From the NCBI RefSeq assembly GCF_052116145.1, contig NZ_JBQKLQ010000009.1:59190-123189 (forward strand): 64,000 nucleotides of DNA, written 5' to 3'. Origin of the DNA: Fundicoccus sp052116145 (GTDB taxonomy: Bacteria; Bacillota; Bacilli; Lactobacillales; Aerococcaceae). The translations under genes were made by a program, and so were the position numbers. Shown here one piece after another: positions 18,336 to 27,494 of the stretch; the first letter of the stretch is position 1; each line of letters starts with the position of its first letter. The notes beneath the pieces were generated by a model. It made no database searches and was not told where the DNA came from. It saw only the letters and a program-made list of their open reading frames with translations.

Positions 18336-19322
18336 TTACTGAATGACTGCGTCAATCGCCGTTAATTCTTCTGTGGTGAAGTCTAAATGGTCAAGCGCTT
18401 TGACGTTATCTTGTAATTGACTTAAACGACTTGCTCCTACTAGGACACTCGTAATAATACCATCACGTAAAATCCAAGCAATCGCCATTTCTGCTAACGT
18501 TTGACCACGCTGTGCAGCAATGTCATTCAATTTTTTCACTTTATCGATTGTTTGCACCACATTTTCTTCAGAAAGAAACGGGCTGTCACTGCGACTTGCA
18601 CGTGAATCTTCTGGCACACCATTTAAGTAACGGTTTGTCAGTAAGCCTTGCGCTAAAGGACTGAAAGCAATCGCTCCTAATTCTTCCTCTACTAAGACAT
18701 CTTTCAAACCATCTTCTACCCAACGGTTAAACATACTATAACTTGGTTGATGAATGATAAATGGCGTTCCTTGAGCTTTTAGAATCTCGGACATTTTTTT
18801 CGTGTCTTCTGCAGAATAATTCGAAATCCCTACATACAAGGCTTTTCCTTGTCGCACCAATAAATCTAATGCATGCGCCGTTTCTGATAAAGGCGTGTCA
18901 CTATCTGGGCGGTGGTGGTAGAAGATATCAACGTAGTCCAAGCCTAAGCGTTCTAAACTTTGATCACAACTCGCAATCAAGTTTTTCTTCGAACCCCATT
19001 CACCATAAGGTCCAGGCCACATATAATATCCTGCTTTTGAAGATATGATTAATTCGTCACGATAAGGTTTTAAATCTTCTTTTAGAATCCGTCCAAAGTT
19101 AATTTCTGCACTGCCAGCAGGTGGGCCGTAATTATTCGCTAAATCAAAATGCGTAATCCCCATATCAAAGGCTCCATGAATAATTTCACGCTGATTGCTT
19201 AAAGCATCCACGTCACCAAAGTTATGCCACAAGCCCAATGAAATTGCAGATAACTTTAAGCCACTTTTACCCACACGGTTATAAACCATTCTATCGTAAC
19301 GCTGTCCATTTGCTAAATACAT
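18336..19322 (-). CDS. gpr: aldo/keto reductase, L-glyceraldehyde 3-phosphate reductase type (YghZ/MgrA-like)
   Basis: 328-residue NADPH-dependent reductase of the AKR14-like group, acting on small aldehydes such as methylglyoxal or L-glyceraldehyde 3-phosphate. Catalytic tetrad regions are visible: DLANNYG (Asp, Tyr), ISSKAGYYMWPGPYGEWGSKK (Lys) and IFYHHRPD (His). NADPH-binding segments FSPLAQGLLTNRYL and GASRLSQLQDN follow. Length is typical. A well-matched cre site 66 bp upstream suggests carbon catabolite control. Monocistronic between two terminators. Confidence 0.9.
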   Translation of the reverse strand: MYLANGQRYDRMVYNRVGKSGLKLSAISLGLWHNFGDVDALSNQREIIHGAFDMGITHFDLANNYGPPAGSAEINFGRILKEDLKPYRDELIISSKAGYYMWPGPYGEWGSKKNLIASCDQSLERLGLDYVDIFYHHRPDSDTPLSETAHALDLLVRQGKALYVGISNYSAEDTKKMSEILKAQGTPFIIHQPSYSMFNRWVEDGLKDVLVEEELGAIAFSPLAQGLLTNRYLNGVPEDSRASRSDSPFLSEENVVQTIDKVKKLNDIAAQRGQTLAEMAIAWILRDGIITSVLVGASRLSQLQDNVKALDHLDFTTEELTAIDAVIQ

Positions 19323-19387
19323 TAAATCTTCCTCTCACTAACTTTTATAATAATCACCTCTCTAGTTTAAGCTTTTTAACACAATAA

Positions 19388-19401
19388 TGAAAGCGCTAAC
19401 C
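19388..19401 (-). promoter_or_regulatory. cre site upstream of the aldo/keto reductase gene
   Basis: TGAAAGCGCTAACC matches the CcpA consensus at 13 of 14 positions and is centred about 70 bp before the reductase start. It is nearly palindromic, so strand is nominal. Confidence 0.6.
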
Positions 19402-19690
19402 ACATAAATGTTTTATTACCAAATAGGGCGAATCTTATCCTCTGGATGGTAATGAATTGAAAACTGTTCCTTACAATTTTCTAGCCTTTACATTCGCGAC
19501 ACTTGCAGTTTTTCGAGAAGATTAGGTTTTGAAAAAAAATTATTTTCTAAAAGTCCTTGTCATCCTATAAAGTGTCATCGTTTCAAACCTCAAAGTTCAA
19601 TAGTATCGCTTCCTTTCGGTTCGAGGCGATTAAATTTAAGCACATCAACTTAAAATCGTGCCGTCCCTAGCTAGTATTCCTAGTACGCTT
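19402..19690. other. intergenic, no gene seen
   Basis: About 290 bp between the pdp terminator and the reductase promoter. No supported ORF; it contains short T- and A-tracts only. Confidence 0.4.
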
Positions 19691-19693
19691 AAC

Positions 19694-19725
19694 GAAAAAA
19701 GCATCCCCATTTTCACAGGAATGCC
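19694..19725 (-). terminator. pdp terminator
   Basis: On the minus strand GGCATTCC and GGGGATGC enclose an A-rich loop and are followed by TTTTTTCG; ends the flavodoxin-rpiA-pdp set. Confidence 0.8.
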
Positions 19726-19741
19726 TTTGGGACACTATTAA

Positions 19742-21052
19742 TTATGCTTGATCAATTGTTTCGTAAATAAGTGGTTGAGCTTGGGCTGAATCACTTATAG
19801 TAACGGCTGCTTGGATTTTAGCAATCACATCATCAACGTCTTCACGGTTACTGTAAATAGTCACGATATTGTCGCCCTTATTGACTGCGTCACCAACTTT
19901 AGCATGTAACATTAAGCCGACAGCTGGATCGATTTCGTCTTCTTTCGTTGCACGACCGGCCCCTAGCCACATCGCTGCTTCTCCAACTTCATTAGCTACC
20001 CAATCACTGATAACGCCGTCAGCTGTTGCTGGTACGGGGATTTGATAAGCTGCTTGAGGTAATAGACTGGTATCATCCACGAAGCTTGCGTCTCCGCCTT
20101 GACTTTCGATGAATTCACGGAATTTTTCCAAAGCGGCTCCGCTCGCTATTTTGTCCGCAAGGAGGGCTTTTCCTTCTTCGACCGTCGCTACCTTTTCAGC
20201 TGCTACTAACATACGTGCGCCTAATTCGTAACATAGTTCAGTTAAGTCATCAGGACCTTGACCTCTCAAGGTTTCGACGGCTTCTTGGACTTCTAAAGCA
20301 TTCCCAACAGCCCAACCCAAAGGTTGATTCATGTTAGAAATAACTGCGAGTGTTTTACGGTTGACATGGTTGCCGATACGGACCATTGTGCGAGCTAATT
20401 GCTCAGCCTCTTCAACCGTCTTCATAAAGGCACCGTCGCCTACTTTAACGTCAAGGACAATCGCGTCAGCACCTGCCGCAATTTTCTTACTCATAATTGA
20501 GCTGGCAATCAGCGGAATGGATTGAACCGTACCTGTTACATCACGTAAAGCGTAGAGTTTTTTATCAGCCGGTGTTAAGTTGCCGGACTGACCAACAACT
20601 GCCACTTTGTGTTTGTTCACTGTATCAATGAAGTCTTCGGTGGATAATTCATATTTGAAACCTTTGATGGCTTCAAACTTATCAACTGTTCCACCAGTAT
20701 GACCTAAACCGCGGCCACTCATTTTCGCCACTGGGACATCACAACTTGCGACTAAAGGCGCTAATACCAGAGTCGTCGTATCGCCTACCCCACCAGTTGA
20801 GTGTTTATCGACTTTAATGCCTTCAATGGCAGATAAATCTATTTGATCGCCACTTTCTGCCATGGCCATCGTTAAATAACCAGCCTCTTCTTCAGTCATC
20901 CCTTTAAAGTAAACTGCCATCGCAAAGGCACTCATTTGATAATCTGGGACAGTATCAGTGGTGAAGCCTTCGATGATAAAGTTAATTTCCGCTTCTGTTA
21001 ATGCTTTACCCGCTTGTTTTTTACTAATTAAATCGACCATTCTTATGCTCAT
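19742..21052 (-). CDS. pdp: pyrimidine-nucleoside phosphorylase
   Basis: 436-residue enzyme that splits uridine, thymidine or deoxyuridine with phosphate to base and (deoxy)ribose 1-phosphate. The N-terminal helical domain begins MVDLISKKQAGKALTEAEI. The active-site loop KHSTGGVGDTTTL and the segment KMSGRGLGHTGGT are diagnostic of the thymidine/pyrimidine phosphorylase family, and the C-terminal PYNP domain follows. ATG after AAAAGGAG at 8 nt. Follows rpiA by 38 bp on the same strand, which links nucleoside breakdown with pentose phosphate metabolism. Confidence 0.95.
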   Translation of the reverse strand: MSIRMVDLISKKQAGKALTEAEINFIIEGFTTDTVPDYQMSAFAMAVYFKGMTEEEAGYLTMAMAESGDQIDLSAIEGIKVDKHSTGGVGDTTTLVLAPLVASCDVPVAKMSGRGLGHTGGTVDKFEAIKGFKYELSTEDFIDTVNKHKVAVVGQSGNLTPADKKLYALRDVTGTVQSIPLIASSIMSKKIAAGADAIVLDVKVGDGAFMKTVEEAEQLARTMVRIGNHVNRKTLAVISNMNQPLGWAVGNALEVQEAVETLRGQGPDDLTELCYELGARMLVAAEKVATVEEGKALLADKIASGAALEKFREFIESQGGDASFVDDTSLLPQAAYQIPVPATADGVISDWVANEVGEAAMWLGAGRATKEDEIDPAVGLMLHAKVGDAVNKGDNIVTIYSNREDVDDVIAKIQAAVTISDSAQAQPLIYETIDQA

Positions 21053-21090
21053 AAAACGTTCTCCTTTTGTAAGATCTATTTTATGGATTT

Positions 21091-21774
21091 TTAACGCTCG
21101 TAGATTATAATTTCACCGTCTTCTTGACCTACCAAGATGACGTCTGGGTAATTTAAGAATAACCCATGATCCACAACGCCCACCATGTTCTTTAATTCAA
21201 ATGCGAGTTGTTGAGGATTTTGAATATGATCTAATTGTAAATCAATAATATAATTGCTAGAATCTGTAATAAATAAAGAATCACGGCCACTTTTTCTAAA
21301 AGTCGGCTGCATTCCTGCACGGTCAAAGTTTTTGAATAACTTCCAGCTACCAAATTGAATCACTTCAACCGGCAATGGGAATTTACCTAAAAAGTCGACC
21401 ATTTTATTTTCGCCAACAATCCAGATGATTTTACGGCTATTCTGAGCAACGATCTTCTCATGCAATAAAGCACCTCCGCCACCTTTAATACCGTTAAATT
21501 CTGTCGTCGCTTCATCCGCTCCATCAGCCAAAACATCAATATGGTTTACTTCATCTAAAGTTACCAATGGGATACCTAATTTACGTGCTTGATCTGCTGT
21601 TTGTTTGGACGTCGGAACGCCTTGAATGTCAGTCAGTTCACCTGACTTCAGCCGGCGTCCAATTTCATCTACAAACCAATAAGCAGTAGAACCAGTCCCA
21701 AGACCTACAACCATACCACTTTCTACATAATCAGCCGCTCGACGTCCTACTACTTCTTTTACATTTGTCATCAT
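21091..21774 (-). CDS. rpiA: ribose-5-phosphate isomerase A
   Basis: About 227 residues; interconverts ribose 5-phosphate and ribulose 5-phosphate. Motifs: VGLGTGSTAYWFVDEI (phosphate loop), LADGADEA (catalytic Asp) and IKGGGGALLHEKI (catalytic Glu/Lys). A longer frame starting at 21849 overlaps the flavodoxin gene; ATG 21774 (or 21771) is preceded by AAGGAG and fits the family N-terminus MTNVKEVVG. Middle gene of the flavodoxin-rpiA-pdp set. Confidence 0.95.
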   Translation of the reverse strand: MMTNVKEVVGRRAADYVESGMVVGLGTGSTAYWFVDEIGRRLKSGELTDIQGVPTSKQTADQARKLGIPLVTLDEVNHIDVLADGADEATTEFNGIKGGGGALLHEKIVAQNSRKIIWIVGENKMVDFLGKFPLPVEVIQFGSWKLFKNFDRAGMQPTFRKSGRDSLFITDSSNYIIDLQLDHIQNPQQLAFELKNMVGVVDHGLFLNYPDVILVGQEDGEIIIYER

Positions 21775-21802
21775 AACAACTCCTTGCTCGCAATTAAATG
21801 AT

Positions 21803-22357
21803 TTAATTTGCTTCTTTATGTTTTTCTTCTGCTTCTTCAACCCACTCAATCAATGGGTTAATTGAATCCGCATCACGTGAATCAATAATAGTACCATATG
21901 TTTTTAGTAAAGCTAACCCTTCGTCATCTAAAGGTACCGTATCAATTGAACTCTGACGATTGATGTGCGCTTTGTTTAATAAGCCGTACATCAGATTCAG
22001 TCGCTTGTAACGAATTGTCCCTCTAAAATGGAAAGGCGTGATCCGTTTTTGGACAACTTCAGAGAAATTATCTTTAAAAATCGGTTCAAAATCCGTTAAG
22101 GATGGGTTAGATAAACCTACCGTAAATAAGCCCCATGTCTTATCAGGATAAGTGTTAATCCACTGCTCAATTCTGTCAGTATCATAAATTTTCCCACTTA
22201 ATAAACACGTGCCGATAATCACTAAATCATAATCCGCTAATTTCTCCACGCGAATTTGTTCATGTTTTTTAATGGTTGCACCTAATTCTTCTGCGATACG
22301 TTTCGCATAACTTTCAGTCGAACCATAAGTTGTTTCATAAATTACTATCTTTTTCAA
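21803..22357 (-). CDS. flavodoxin domain-containing protein
   Basis: 184 residues. The N-terminus KIVIYETTYGSTESYAKRIA is an FMN phosphate-binding flavodoxin motif, followed by DYDLVIIGTCLLSG as in HemG-like/DUF flavodoxins. The C-terminal 40 residues are charged. It probably carries FMN and acts in electron transfer, but the partner is unknown. It is first in the set with rpiA and pdp, 28 bp from rpiA. ATG follows AAAGGGGTG. Confidence 0.8.
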   Translation of the reverse strand: MKKIVIYETTYGSTESYAKRIAEELGATIKKHEQIRVEKLADYDLVIIGTCLLSGKIYDTDRIEQWINTYPDKTWGLFTVGLSNPSLTDFEPIFKDNFSEVVQKRITPFHFRGTIRYKRLNLMYGLLNKAHINRQSSIDTVPLDDEGLALLKTYGTIIDSRDADSINPLIEWVEEAEEKHKEAN

Positions 22358-22654
22358 AATTTCACCCCTTTGAGGTCTGCTCGCAGGCTTACCCCACCTA
22401 GTCGTTAATACACATGATTAGTTTACGTCGTATGAAGGTAAACTTGGAGATTGTGACGTAAAATTTCTATCCTCAAGTTGCCATGGTAACCCTGTCATTT
22501 CAATTATAACACATCTTTGTTCATGACCGAACGAATAATCATCGTTTTTATGTGCTATTTTTGTTATACTTTTTTTATGGGATAGTTAAGGCACACTTAT
22601 CCATAATCTTGTTGTCAAATCAATAGTCGATTGCATTTAGTAGGAGGAAATTTA

Positions 22655-23338
22655 ATGACTCAACCTGTTACACTTGCTTGTCCGGTCTGTCAAACAGAGG
22701 CCAAGCGCAACATCCATACAGCTATCAATGCTAATACACATCCAGAACTAAAAGAACAGTTGATTGCTGGCACTTTATTAAACTTTGAATGTGATACTTG
22801 TGGCGCTAAACGTCACTTAGAAGTCGAAACCTTGTATCACGATCCAAACTTAAAATTAGTGGTTTTCCTTGCACCAAAAATCAGTGAAGCACGCGAAGAC
22901 ACATTGAACCGTTTGGAAACGCTTCGTGCTAAGTTACCTGTTTCTTTAGATGATTACCGTCTACGCATCGTCAACCGTCAGGCCGATTTAATTGAAAAAA
23001 TTCAAATTTTTGACGAGGGATTCAACGATCAGTCCATCGAATTAGTCAAGATATTAACAGATGGCCTGTTTGCGAAAGAAAAACCAGAAGCAGTGGTTAA
23101 AGCACGTTACTTCTATCAACATGAAGCTACAACAAAACTTTTATATATCACAGAAGATGAGCAATTATTCGTTGATTTTCACGATAGTCTACTCACTTTT
23201 GTCGAGGAAAAATTTGCGAAAGCACTTAAAGAAGAGTACTTGGGACAATTCATAGTGGTTAACCAAGGTTGGGCTTTAAATCTTGCTGACAAAAAATCAG
23301 GTCCAACAGCAAACACCGATGAATCAGACGCTGAATAA
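22655..23338 (+). CDS. CpXC domain-containing protein
   Basis: About 227 residues. Near the N-terminus CPVCQTEA and later CDTCGAKR form two Cys-x-x-Cys pairs typical of the CpXC (zinc-ribbon-like) domain. The rest is a mixed alpha/beta region of unknown role. ATG 22655 is preceded by AGGAGG at 6 nt; an upstream TTG at 22631 is less likely. Divergent from the flavodoxin gene. Function is unknown in this family; a metal-bound structural role is plausible. Confidence 0.8.
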   Translation: MTQPVTLACPVCQTEAKRNIHTAINANTHPELKEQLIAGTLLNFECDTCGAKRHLEVETLYHDPNLKLVVFLAPKISEAREDTLNRLETLRAKLPVSLDDYRLRIVNRQADLIEKIQIFDEGFNDQSIELVKILTDGLFAKEKPEAVVKARYFYQHEATTKLLYITEDEQLFVDFHDSLLTFVEEKFAKALKEEYLGQFIVVNQGWALNLADKKSGPTANTDESDAE

Positions 23339-23345
23339 ATAAAAT

Positions 23346-23395
23346 AACAGGTAACCAAAGCACACATTAATTGTGCAAAGGCTGCCTGTTTTCTT
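23346..23395. terminator. terminator between CpXC gene and glycosyltransferase gene
   Basis: Two stacked stems, AACAGG...CCTGTT outside and GCACA-CATTAA-TTGTGC inside, with TTTTCTTT on the plus side. Serves the convergent pair. Confidence 0.7.
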
Positions 23396-23396
23396 T

Positions 23397-24377
23397 CTAT
23401 ATATTTAACTTTTCTTGCTTTAATACAGAAGGCGGTTCATTCAAATGGACTTCTTTTAATATGTACATTGGTCGTTGTTTACTTTCGATAAATATTTTGC
23501 CGATATATTTACCGACGATGCCTAAACACAGAAGTTGTAGTCCGCCCATGCCGACGACCAGAACGGCCAGTGAGGGCCAACCTGGCGTTGCTGCTCCGAA
23601 AATCAAAGTGCGAATAACTATATAAACGCCATAAATAAAGGCTGCTACGAAAGTTAATAGACCAACATAACTAGCGATCGTTAGTGGCACATCTGAAAAA
23701 CTAATCAGACCTTCAATCGCGTAATCGAACAATTTGGCAAAGGACCAAGAGCTTTCGCCGACTTGACGCTCGATATTGGGATATTCTAAATATCTTACTT
23801 CAAAACCAACCCAACTGAATAAGCCTTTCGAGAAGCGGTTGCGCTCGGGCATCGCTAAAATCGCCTCAATGACCGGTCGGGTCATTAAGCGATAATCCCG
23901 CGCACCTTCTTCAATTTTCACATTTGAAATTAGATTGTTTAATTTATAGTATAAGTTCGCAAATACAGAACGTATCTTAGGTTCGCCTTCTCGGCTGACA
24001 CGGCGTGTTGCGACGACATCATACGCCTTAGTCGTTAATAGCTGATGCATTTCAATCAACATTTCTGGTGGATCTTGTAAGTCCGCGTCCATCACCGCTA
24101 CCCACTCACCCTGCGCATGTTCAAAGCCGGCTAACATCGCTGCTTCCTTACCAAAATTTCTAGAAAATGATAAATAAGAGATGCGCTCAGGATACTGCTT
24201 AGCTAAGTCTCGCATTTTATTTAATGTTTCATCCGAAGAGCCGTCATTGACCAGAATCAGTTCAATAAAAGCAGCTGGTAGTTGTGCTTGCGTGGTTAAA
24301 ATCACCTCGATAAAGGCCTGTAAATTGTTGGCCTCGTTGTAGCATGGCACGACAATCGATAGTGTGCCTGTTTTCAT
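23397..24377 (-). CDS. polyprenyl-phosphate glycosyltransferase, family 2 (GtrB/CsbB-like)
   Basis: 326 residues. GT-A domain (about 1-220) with SIVVPCYNEANN, VNDGSSDET, SRNFGKEAAMLAG and DADLQDPPE (metal-binding DxD region). Two C-terminal membrane helices follow (about 225-300). Such enzymes load a sugar onto undecaprenyl phosphate at the cytoplasmic face. The downstream partner in the pathway is a flippase: gtrA lies directly upstream in the same operon. The start at ATG 24377 fits the domain start; a TTG-initiated longer frame reaches 24404. The sugar is not predictable. Confidence 0.9.
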   Translation of the reverse strand: MKTGTLSIVVPCYNEANNLQAFIEVILTTQAQLPAAFIELILVNDGSSDETLNKMRDLAKQYPERISYLSFSRNFGKEAAMLAGFEHAQGEWVAVMDADLQDPPEMLIEMHQLLTTKAYDVVATRRVSREGEPKIRSVFANLYYKLNNLISNVKIEEGARDYRLMTRPVIEAILAMPERNRFSKGLFSWVGFEVRYLEYPNIERQVGESSWSFAKLFDYAIEGLISFSDVPLTIASYVGLLTFVAAFIYGVYIVIRTLIFGAATPGWPSLAVLVVGMGGLQLLCLGIVGKYIGKIFIESKQRPMYILKEVHLNEPPSVLKQEKLNI

Positions 24378-24407
24378 TCTCTTGTCATCCCTTTCTGCTT
24401 CCAATGT

Positions 24408-24803
24408 TTAAGAAGTTTTTCCTTCGATGAACCGCTTGCGTGTGACGAAATTAAAGACCATTACAATCGCTGTAACGAATAATTTCCCTAACATGACCGG
24501 ACTGGCAAATAGATCCACACTGATAAACATCAAAAGCTCCGTTAAACCTAAGCCACATAAACTCAAGATTAGAAAGAGGCTAAACTCTTGCTTCTTCTGT
24601 TCTTGTGTAAATTTACTTTCAAATATAAAGGTCATACTGGCCCAATAATTAAACACGGTTGCGACCGCAAAGGCCACTCCTGTTGCCAGTAAATAATTCA
24701 TTTGAAATTGATGATGTAATACGTATAAAACGATGAAATCAATGGCCGTTGACAGACCTCCCACAAGCATAAAACGAAAAATTTGTTTGGCTAATCGGTT
24801 CAT
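24408..24803 (-). CDS. gtrA: GtrA-family membrane protein
   Basis: 131 residues with four membrane helices and the GtrA segment RFMLVGGLSTAIDFIVLYVL at the start. GtrA proteins are thought to help flip undecaprenyl-phosphate-linked sugars for wall teichoic acid or polysaccharide glycosylation. Sits 30 bp upstream of the family 2 glycosyltransferase gene, the usual partner. ATG follows GAAGG-like sequence. Confidence 0.88.
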   Translation of the reverse strand: MNRLAKQIFRFMLVGGLSTAIDFIVLYVLHHQFQMNYLLATGVAFAVATVFNYWASMTFIFESKFTQEQKKQEFSLFLILSLCGLGLTELLMFISVDLFASPVMLGKLFVTAIVMVFNFVTRKRFIEGKTS

Positions 24804-25018
24804 ATCTAACTTCCTTCTAATTTTACTTCCAATTTACAATAGCATTGCTGCCCTTTGAATTCAAGCAATATTGTCGCAAATATGTATGACAAATTCGTGA
24901 AGTTTCAGTGTCGCTTGAACAGAATTCGCTAACTATTGTTTCTTATTCCTCGCTCTAAAGTTTGTCTCCTTATCCACACTAGCCAAGCTACCTAAGTCAT
25001 GAATAACATAAAAATAAA
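24804..25018. other. intergenic, promoter of the gtrA operon expected
   Basis: About 215 bp without a supported gene between the yitT terminator and gtrA. Confidence 0.35.
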
Positions 25019-25062
25019 ATCCCCGCCTGTCACTCACTTAAGTAAGTTACAGACGGGAAAAA
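25019..25062. terminator. terminator of the yitT-like gene
   Basis: CCCGCCTGT and ACAGACGGG arms around an inner CTTAAGTAAG, A-rich on the left; read on the minus strand it ends in TTTTAT. Confidence 0.75.
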
Positions 25063-25076
25063 ATCAGCTGGTCTCA

Positions 25077-25730
25077 TTAACTAATTTTGGCTGCGGGACG
25101 CTGAACAGAAAAACTGGGTTTAACCAATCTTAATTCAAATTGTCCAATTAAAAATGACGAGACTAACGTCGTTATAAAGGAATACACCAAACGAGTAGGT
25201 GAAATATAAATGAGTGATAATAACAGCACGACACCGTCCGTTATTAAGTACGCTCGGGCAATTGAACAGTTTAAACGTCTTGATAGCACTAAAGCGAGCG
25301 CATCATCGCCCCCAGCAGCTCCACCTTGTGTTACCACAAAGCCACACCCAACTCCAATAAAAATTCCTCCAAGCACTGCTGCAATTAGGGGGAAATTATA
25401 TAAACTTGGAACAACGGGTCCGATTGCTAGGAATAGACGGTAAAAACCGGCAAAGAAACTAGAAGCTATAATGGCTTTCTTTAGAAATTTCCAACCCAAC
25501 ATCGTAAATGCTAACGCATAACATGCCACATCTAGGATGATACTCATAGCAGACGGATCTAACCCCAACACTTTATGCGAGAATAGAACCAACCCTAGCA
25601 CACCCCCCTCAGTAATCTGAGACGGCATATGAATATTTACAATACCAAATGCCATAATGAGACACCCTAAAGCGATTAGTACGATTTCTTTTTTCGGCAA
25701 CGACAGTTTGCTTAGCGATTTGCTTAGCAT
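25077..25730 (-). CDS. YitT-family membrane protein
   Basis: 217 residues with five to six membrane helices. Family features include NIHMPSQITEGGVLGL near helix 1-2 and GGAAGGDDALALVLSRRLN in the middle. The cytoplasmic DUF2179 domain present in full-length YitT proteins (about 280 residues) is absent. Transport role unproven in the family. ATG follows AAGGAG. Preceded by a long structured leader, so expression is likely regulated at RNA level. Confidence 0.85.
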   Translation of the reverse strand: MLSKSLSKLSLPKKEIVLIALGCLIMAFGIVNIHMPSQITEGGVLGLVLFSHKVLGLDPSAMSIILDVACYALAFTMLGWKFLKKAIIASSFFAGFYRLFLAIGPVVPSLYNFPLIAAVLGGIFIGVGCGFVVTQGGAAGGDDALALVLSRRLNCSIARAYLITDGVVLLLSLIYISPTRLVYSFITTLVSSFLIGQFELRLVKPSFSVQRPAAKIS

Positions 25731-26033
25731 GTTTCCACTCCTTATTCATGACTGACAAGGAAAGTCACTACAACGCAAAAAAGACTGCGGTCGTAGGAAA
25801 TCCTCGTACATTGCAATCTAATGATGGTGTCGATGCTTTTTTGTTTGGAAATTTTTTATTATAAAAACTCTGAGCTTCACAACAATCTTTTTAGCCTCCA
25901 CAGGTCCCACATCAGGCACCTCCAAGGCTCTTTATCGATTATATAGGCATCAGATAAAAACTACCGACCTACGTCTGTCGGCAACCATCTAAAACGATTT
26001 ATCTTATTGTACCACGTTTGGACCGCAGTCAAA
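25731..26033 (-). promoter_or_regulatory. promoter and long structured 5' leader of the yitT-like gene
   Basis: Minus-strand promoter TTTGAC (26028-26033) and TACAAT (26006-26011), 16-bp spacer. The leader of about 270 nt begins with a CCGAC-AGACGTA-GTCGG hairpin. Next comes a nested element (AGCC...GGCT enclosing AGGTGCC...GGGACCT). A final hairpin (CGAGG-ATTT-CCTACG region) is followed by TTTTTTG near 25772-25777, i.e. a terminator-like end before the gene. This architecture resembles a riboswitch or attenuator, but I do not recognise the class. Confidence 0.5.
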
Positions 26034-26056
26034 TGATGAACGCGTTTTCTTAAAAG

Positions 26057-26548
26057 TTAAAGATTTTCTAAAACTTCCAAAGTTTCTTCTTCTAGTGCCA
26101 TAAAATCAATGACATCGAGTGAGGCAGGTTCACCAGTTTCACTAATCGTCCGAATATTTAGTACTTGAAAATACCAGCCCACGAAATCATTCGCAATCTG
26201 ATCCAATTCCTGATTCAAAGGCATTTGTTCTTCTAAAGTCAATAATGTACCGTTCTCGGTTGCTTCCAATACGATACGCACAACACCTTCATCCCATTGA
26301 AATTTGATTTCCTGATTCAATTGTTTGACAAGAATATCGAATTGGATTGCCGGTTCATCCTCTCCCATGTCAAACACCAACATCTCTACATTATCAATTT
26401 GCTGGAAGGACAACTGCGGGAACCAATCTGAGATTTGCTTCGTCGCTAAATAACGATACACATGATCGTAATCCGCATGAATAATCTCCGTTATCCGTTG
26501 GTGATAACCTAACTCATCTTTATGAAATAATACATCCATCTTAATCAT
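26057..26548 (-). CDS. SRPBCC-domain protein
   Basis: 163 residues resembling the SRPBCC/AHSA1 (Bet v 1-like) fold: alternating strands, the YRYLATKQISDWFPQ segment and GTLLTLEEQMPLN. It could bind a hydrophobic ligand or act as a Hsp90-activator-like protein; no catalytic residues are evident. AAGGAG is only 2 nt before ATG 26548 and 11 nt before the third in-frame methionine codon at 26539, so the start is uncertain. Alone between the yitT leader and the ABC operon end. Confidence 0.7.
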   Translation of the reverse strand: MIKMDVLFHKDELGYHQRITEIIHADYDHVYRYLATKQISDWFPQLSFQQIDNVEMLVFDMGEDEPAIQFDILVKQLNQEIKFQWDEGVVRIVLEATENGTLLTLEEQMPLNQELDQIANDFVGWYFQVLNIRTISETGEPASLDVIDFMALEEETLEVLENL

Positions 26549-26762
26549 TTCTCCTTTTTCATGCGTGTAACTGGATGTCTCTATTATACGCTGAAATTCA
26601 ACCGAATAAAATCATTTACATTATCAAAATATGATTCACCATCGCTAGCCACTAATCAATATTTAATAATTAATAGTTTCGATTATTTTCTGTTTCTCTT
26701 AGTGAGCTTATTATTTTTAATCTGCAACTAGAAAGGTCTCAACAATCTTTAAGTGCGTTTTT

Positions 26763-27473
26763 TCAGGATTGCACTTCATCACGATATAGTTCCAGATAAC
26801 GTTGTTCAGCAGTTTTTCTTAAGGATAGCTCGGCCACATCTAAACGTTCTTCTCTAATCATCCCATCTTTTAAGAACAATATATGACTCGTTACCGCATC
26901 CACTTCACTTAAAGTATGCGATGACATCAAAACTGTCTTTCCACTTGCGCCTAGCTCTCTAATCAACTGACGAGTTTTTAAAATACTTGTTGGATCCAAA
27001 CCATTTAAAGGCTCATCTAAAACAAGAATACTCGGCTCATTCAAAATAGCTAAAGCAAGCAACAGATGTTGTTTCATCCCTAAAGAATATCTCCCTGTTT
27101 TCTGTTTAACATATCCTTCGATACCCAACTGATGGCTTACTTCCCAGACGCGTTCTTTAGATAAGCCATAAGTCCGAGCTGCATAACTCAAGTGATCCCA
27201 TCCAGTCAAGTAAGGATACAGAATAGTATTGTCTTTAAGAAATGCAACCTCCTTAAAAATCGAAACATCTTTATTCGATTTACCTAGTAACTTTATCTCG
27301 CCAGCATCTAAGTCTAGTAAGTTCATCATCAAATTCATCAGAGTTGATTTACCTGAGCCATTCGGTCCTACTAAGGCTACAATCCCAGGCTCTTCAATCG
27401 AAAAACTTACGTCTCTTAAAACCTGATGTTTCCCATAACCTTTATTAACTGCTCTTACTTCAATGATTGCCAT
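26763..27473 (-). CDS. ABC transporter ATP-binding protein (partner of the fused ABC-2 permease)
   Basis: 236-residue nucleotide-binding domain with Walker A GPNGSGKST, the signature YSLGMKQ and Walker B ILVLDEPLNGLDP, followed by the switch histidine in SSHTLSE. BcrA/CcmA-like ATPases of this size pair with ABC-2 permeases for export or self-protection. It lies 21 bp downstream of the 846-residue permease and is the last gene of the long minus-strand set that starts near the first Rgg-like regulator. ATG follows GGAGGAAGAG. Confidence 0.9.
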   Translation of the reverse strand: MAIIEVRAVNKGYGKHQVLRDVSFSIEEPGIVALVGPNGSGKSTLMNLMMNLLDLDAGEIKLLGKSNKDVSIFKEVAFLKDNTILYPYLTGWDHLSYAARTYGLSKERVWEVSHQLGIEGYVKQKTGRYSLGMKQHLLLALAILNEPSILVLDEPLNGLDPTSILKTRQLIRELGASGKTVLMSSHTLSEVDAVTSHILFLKDGMIREERLDVAELSLRKTAEQRYLELYRDEVQS

Positions 27474-27494
27474 TTCTCTTCCTCCCTCTTGTTT

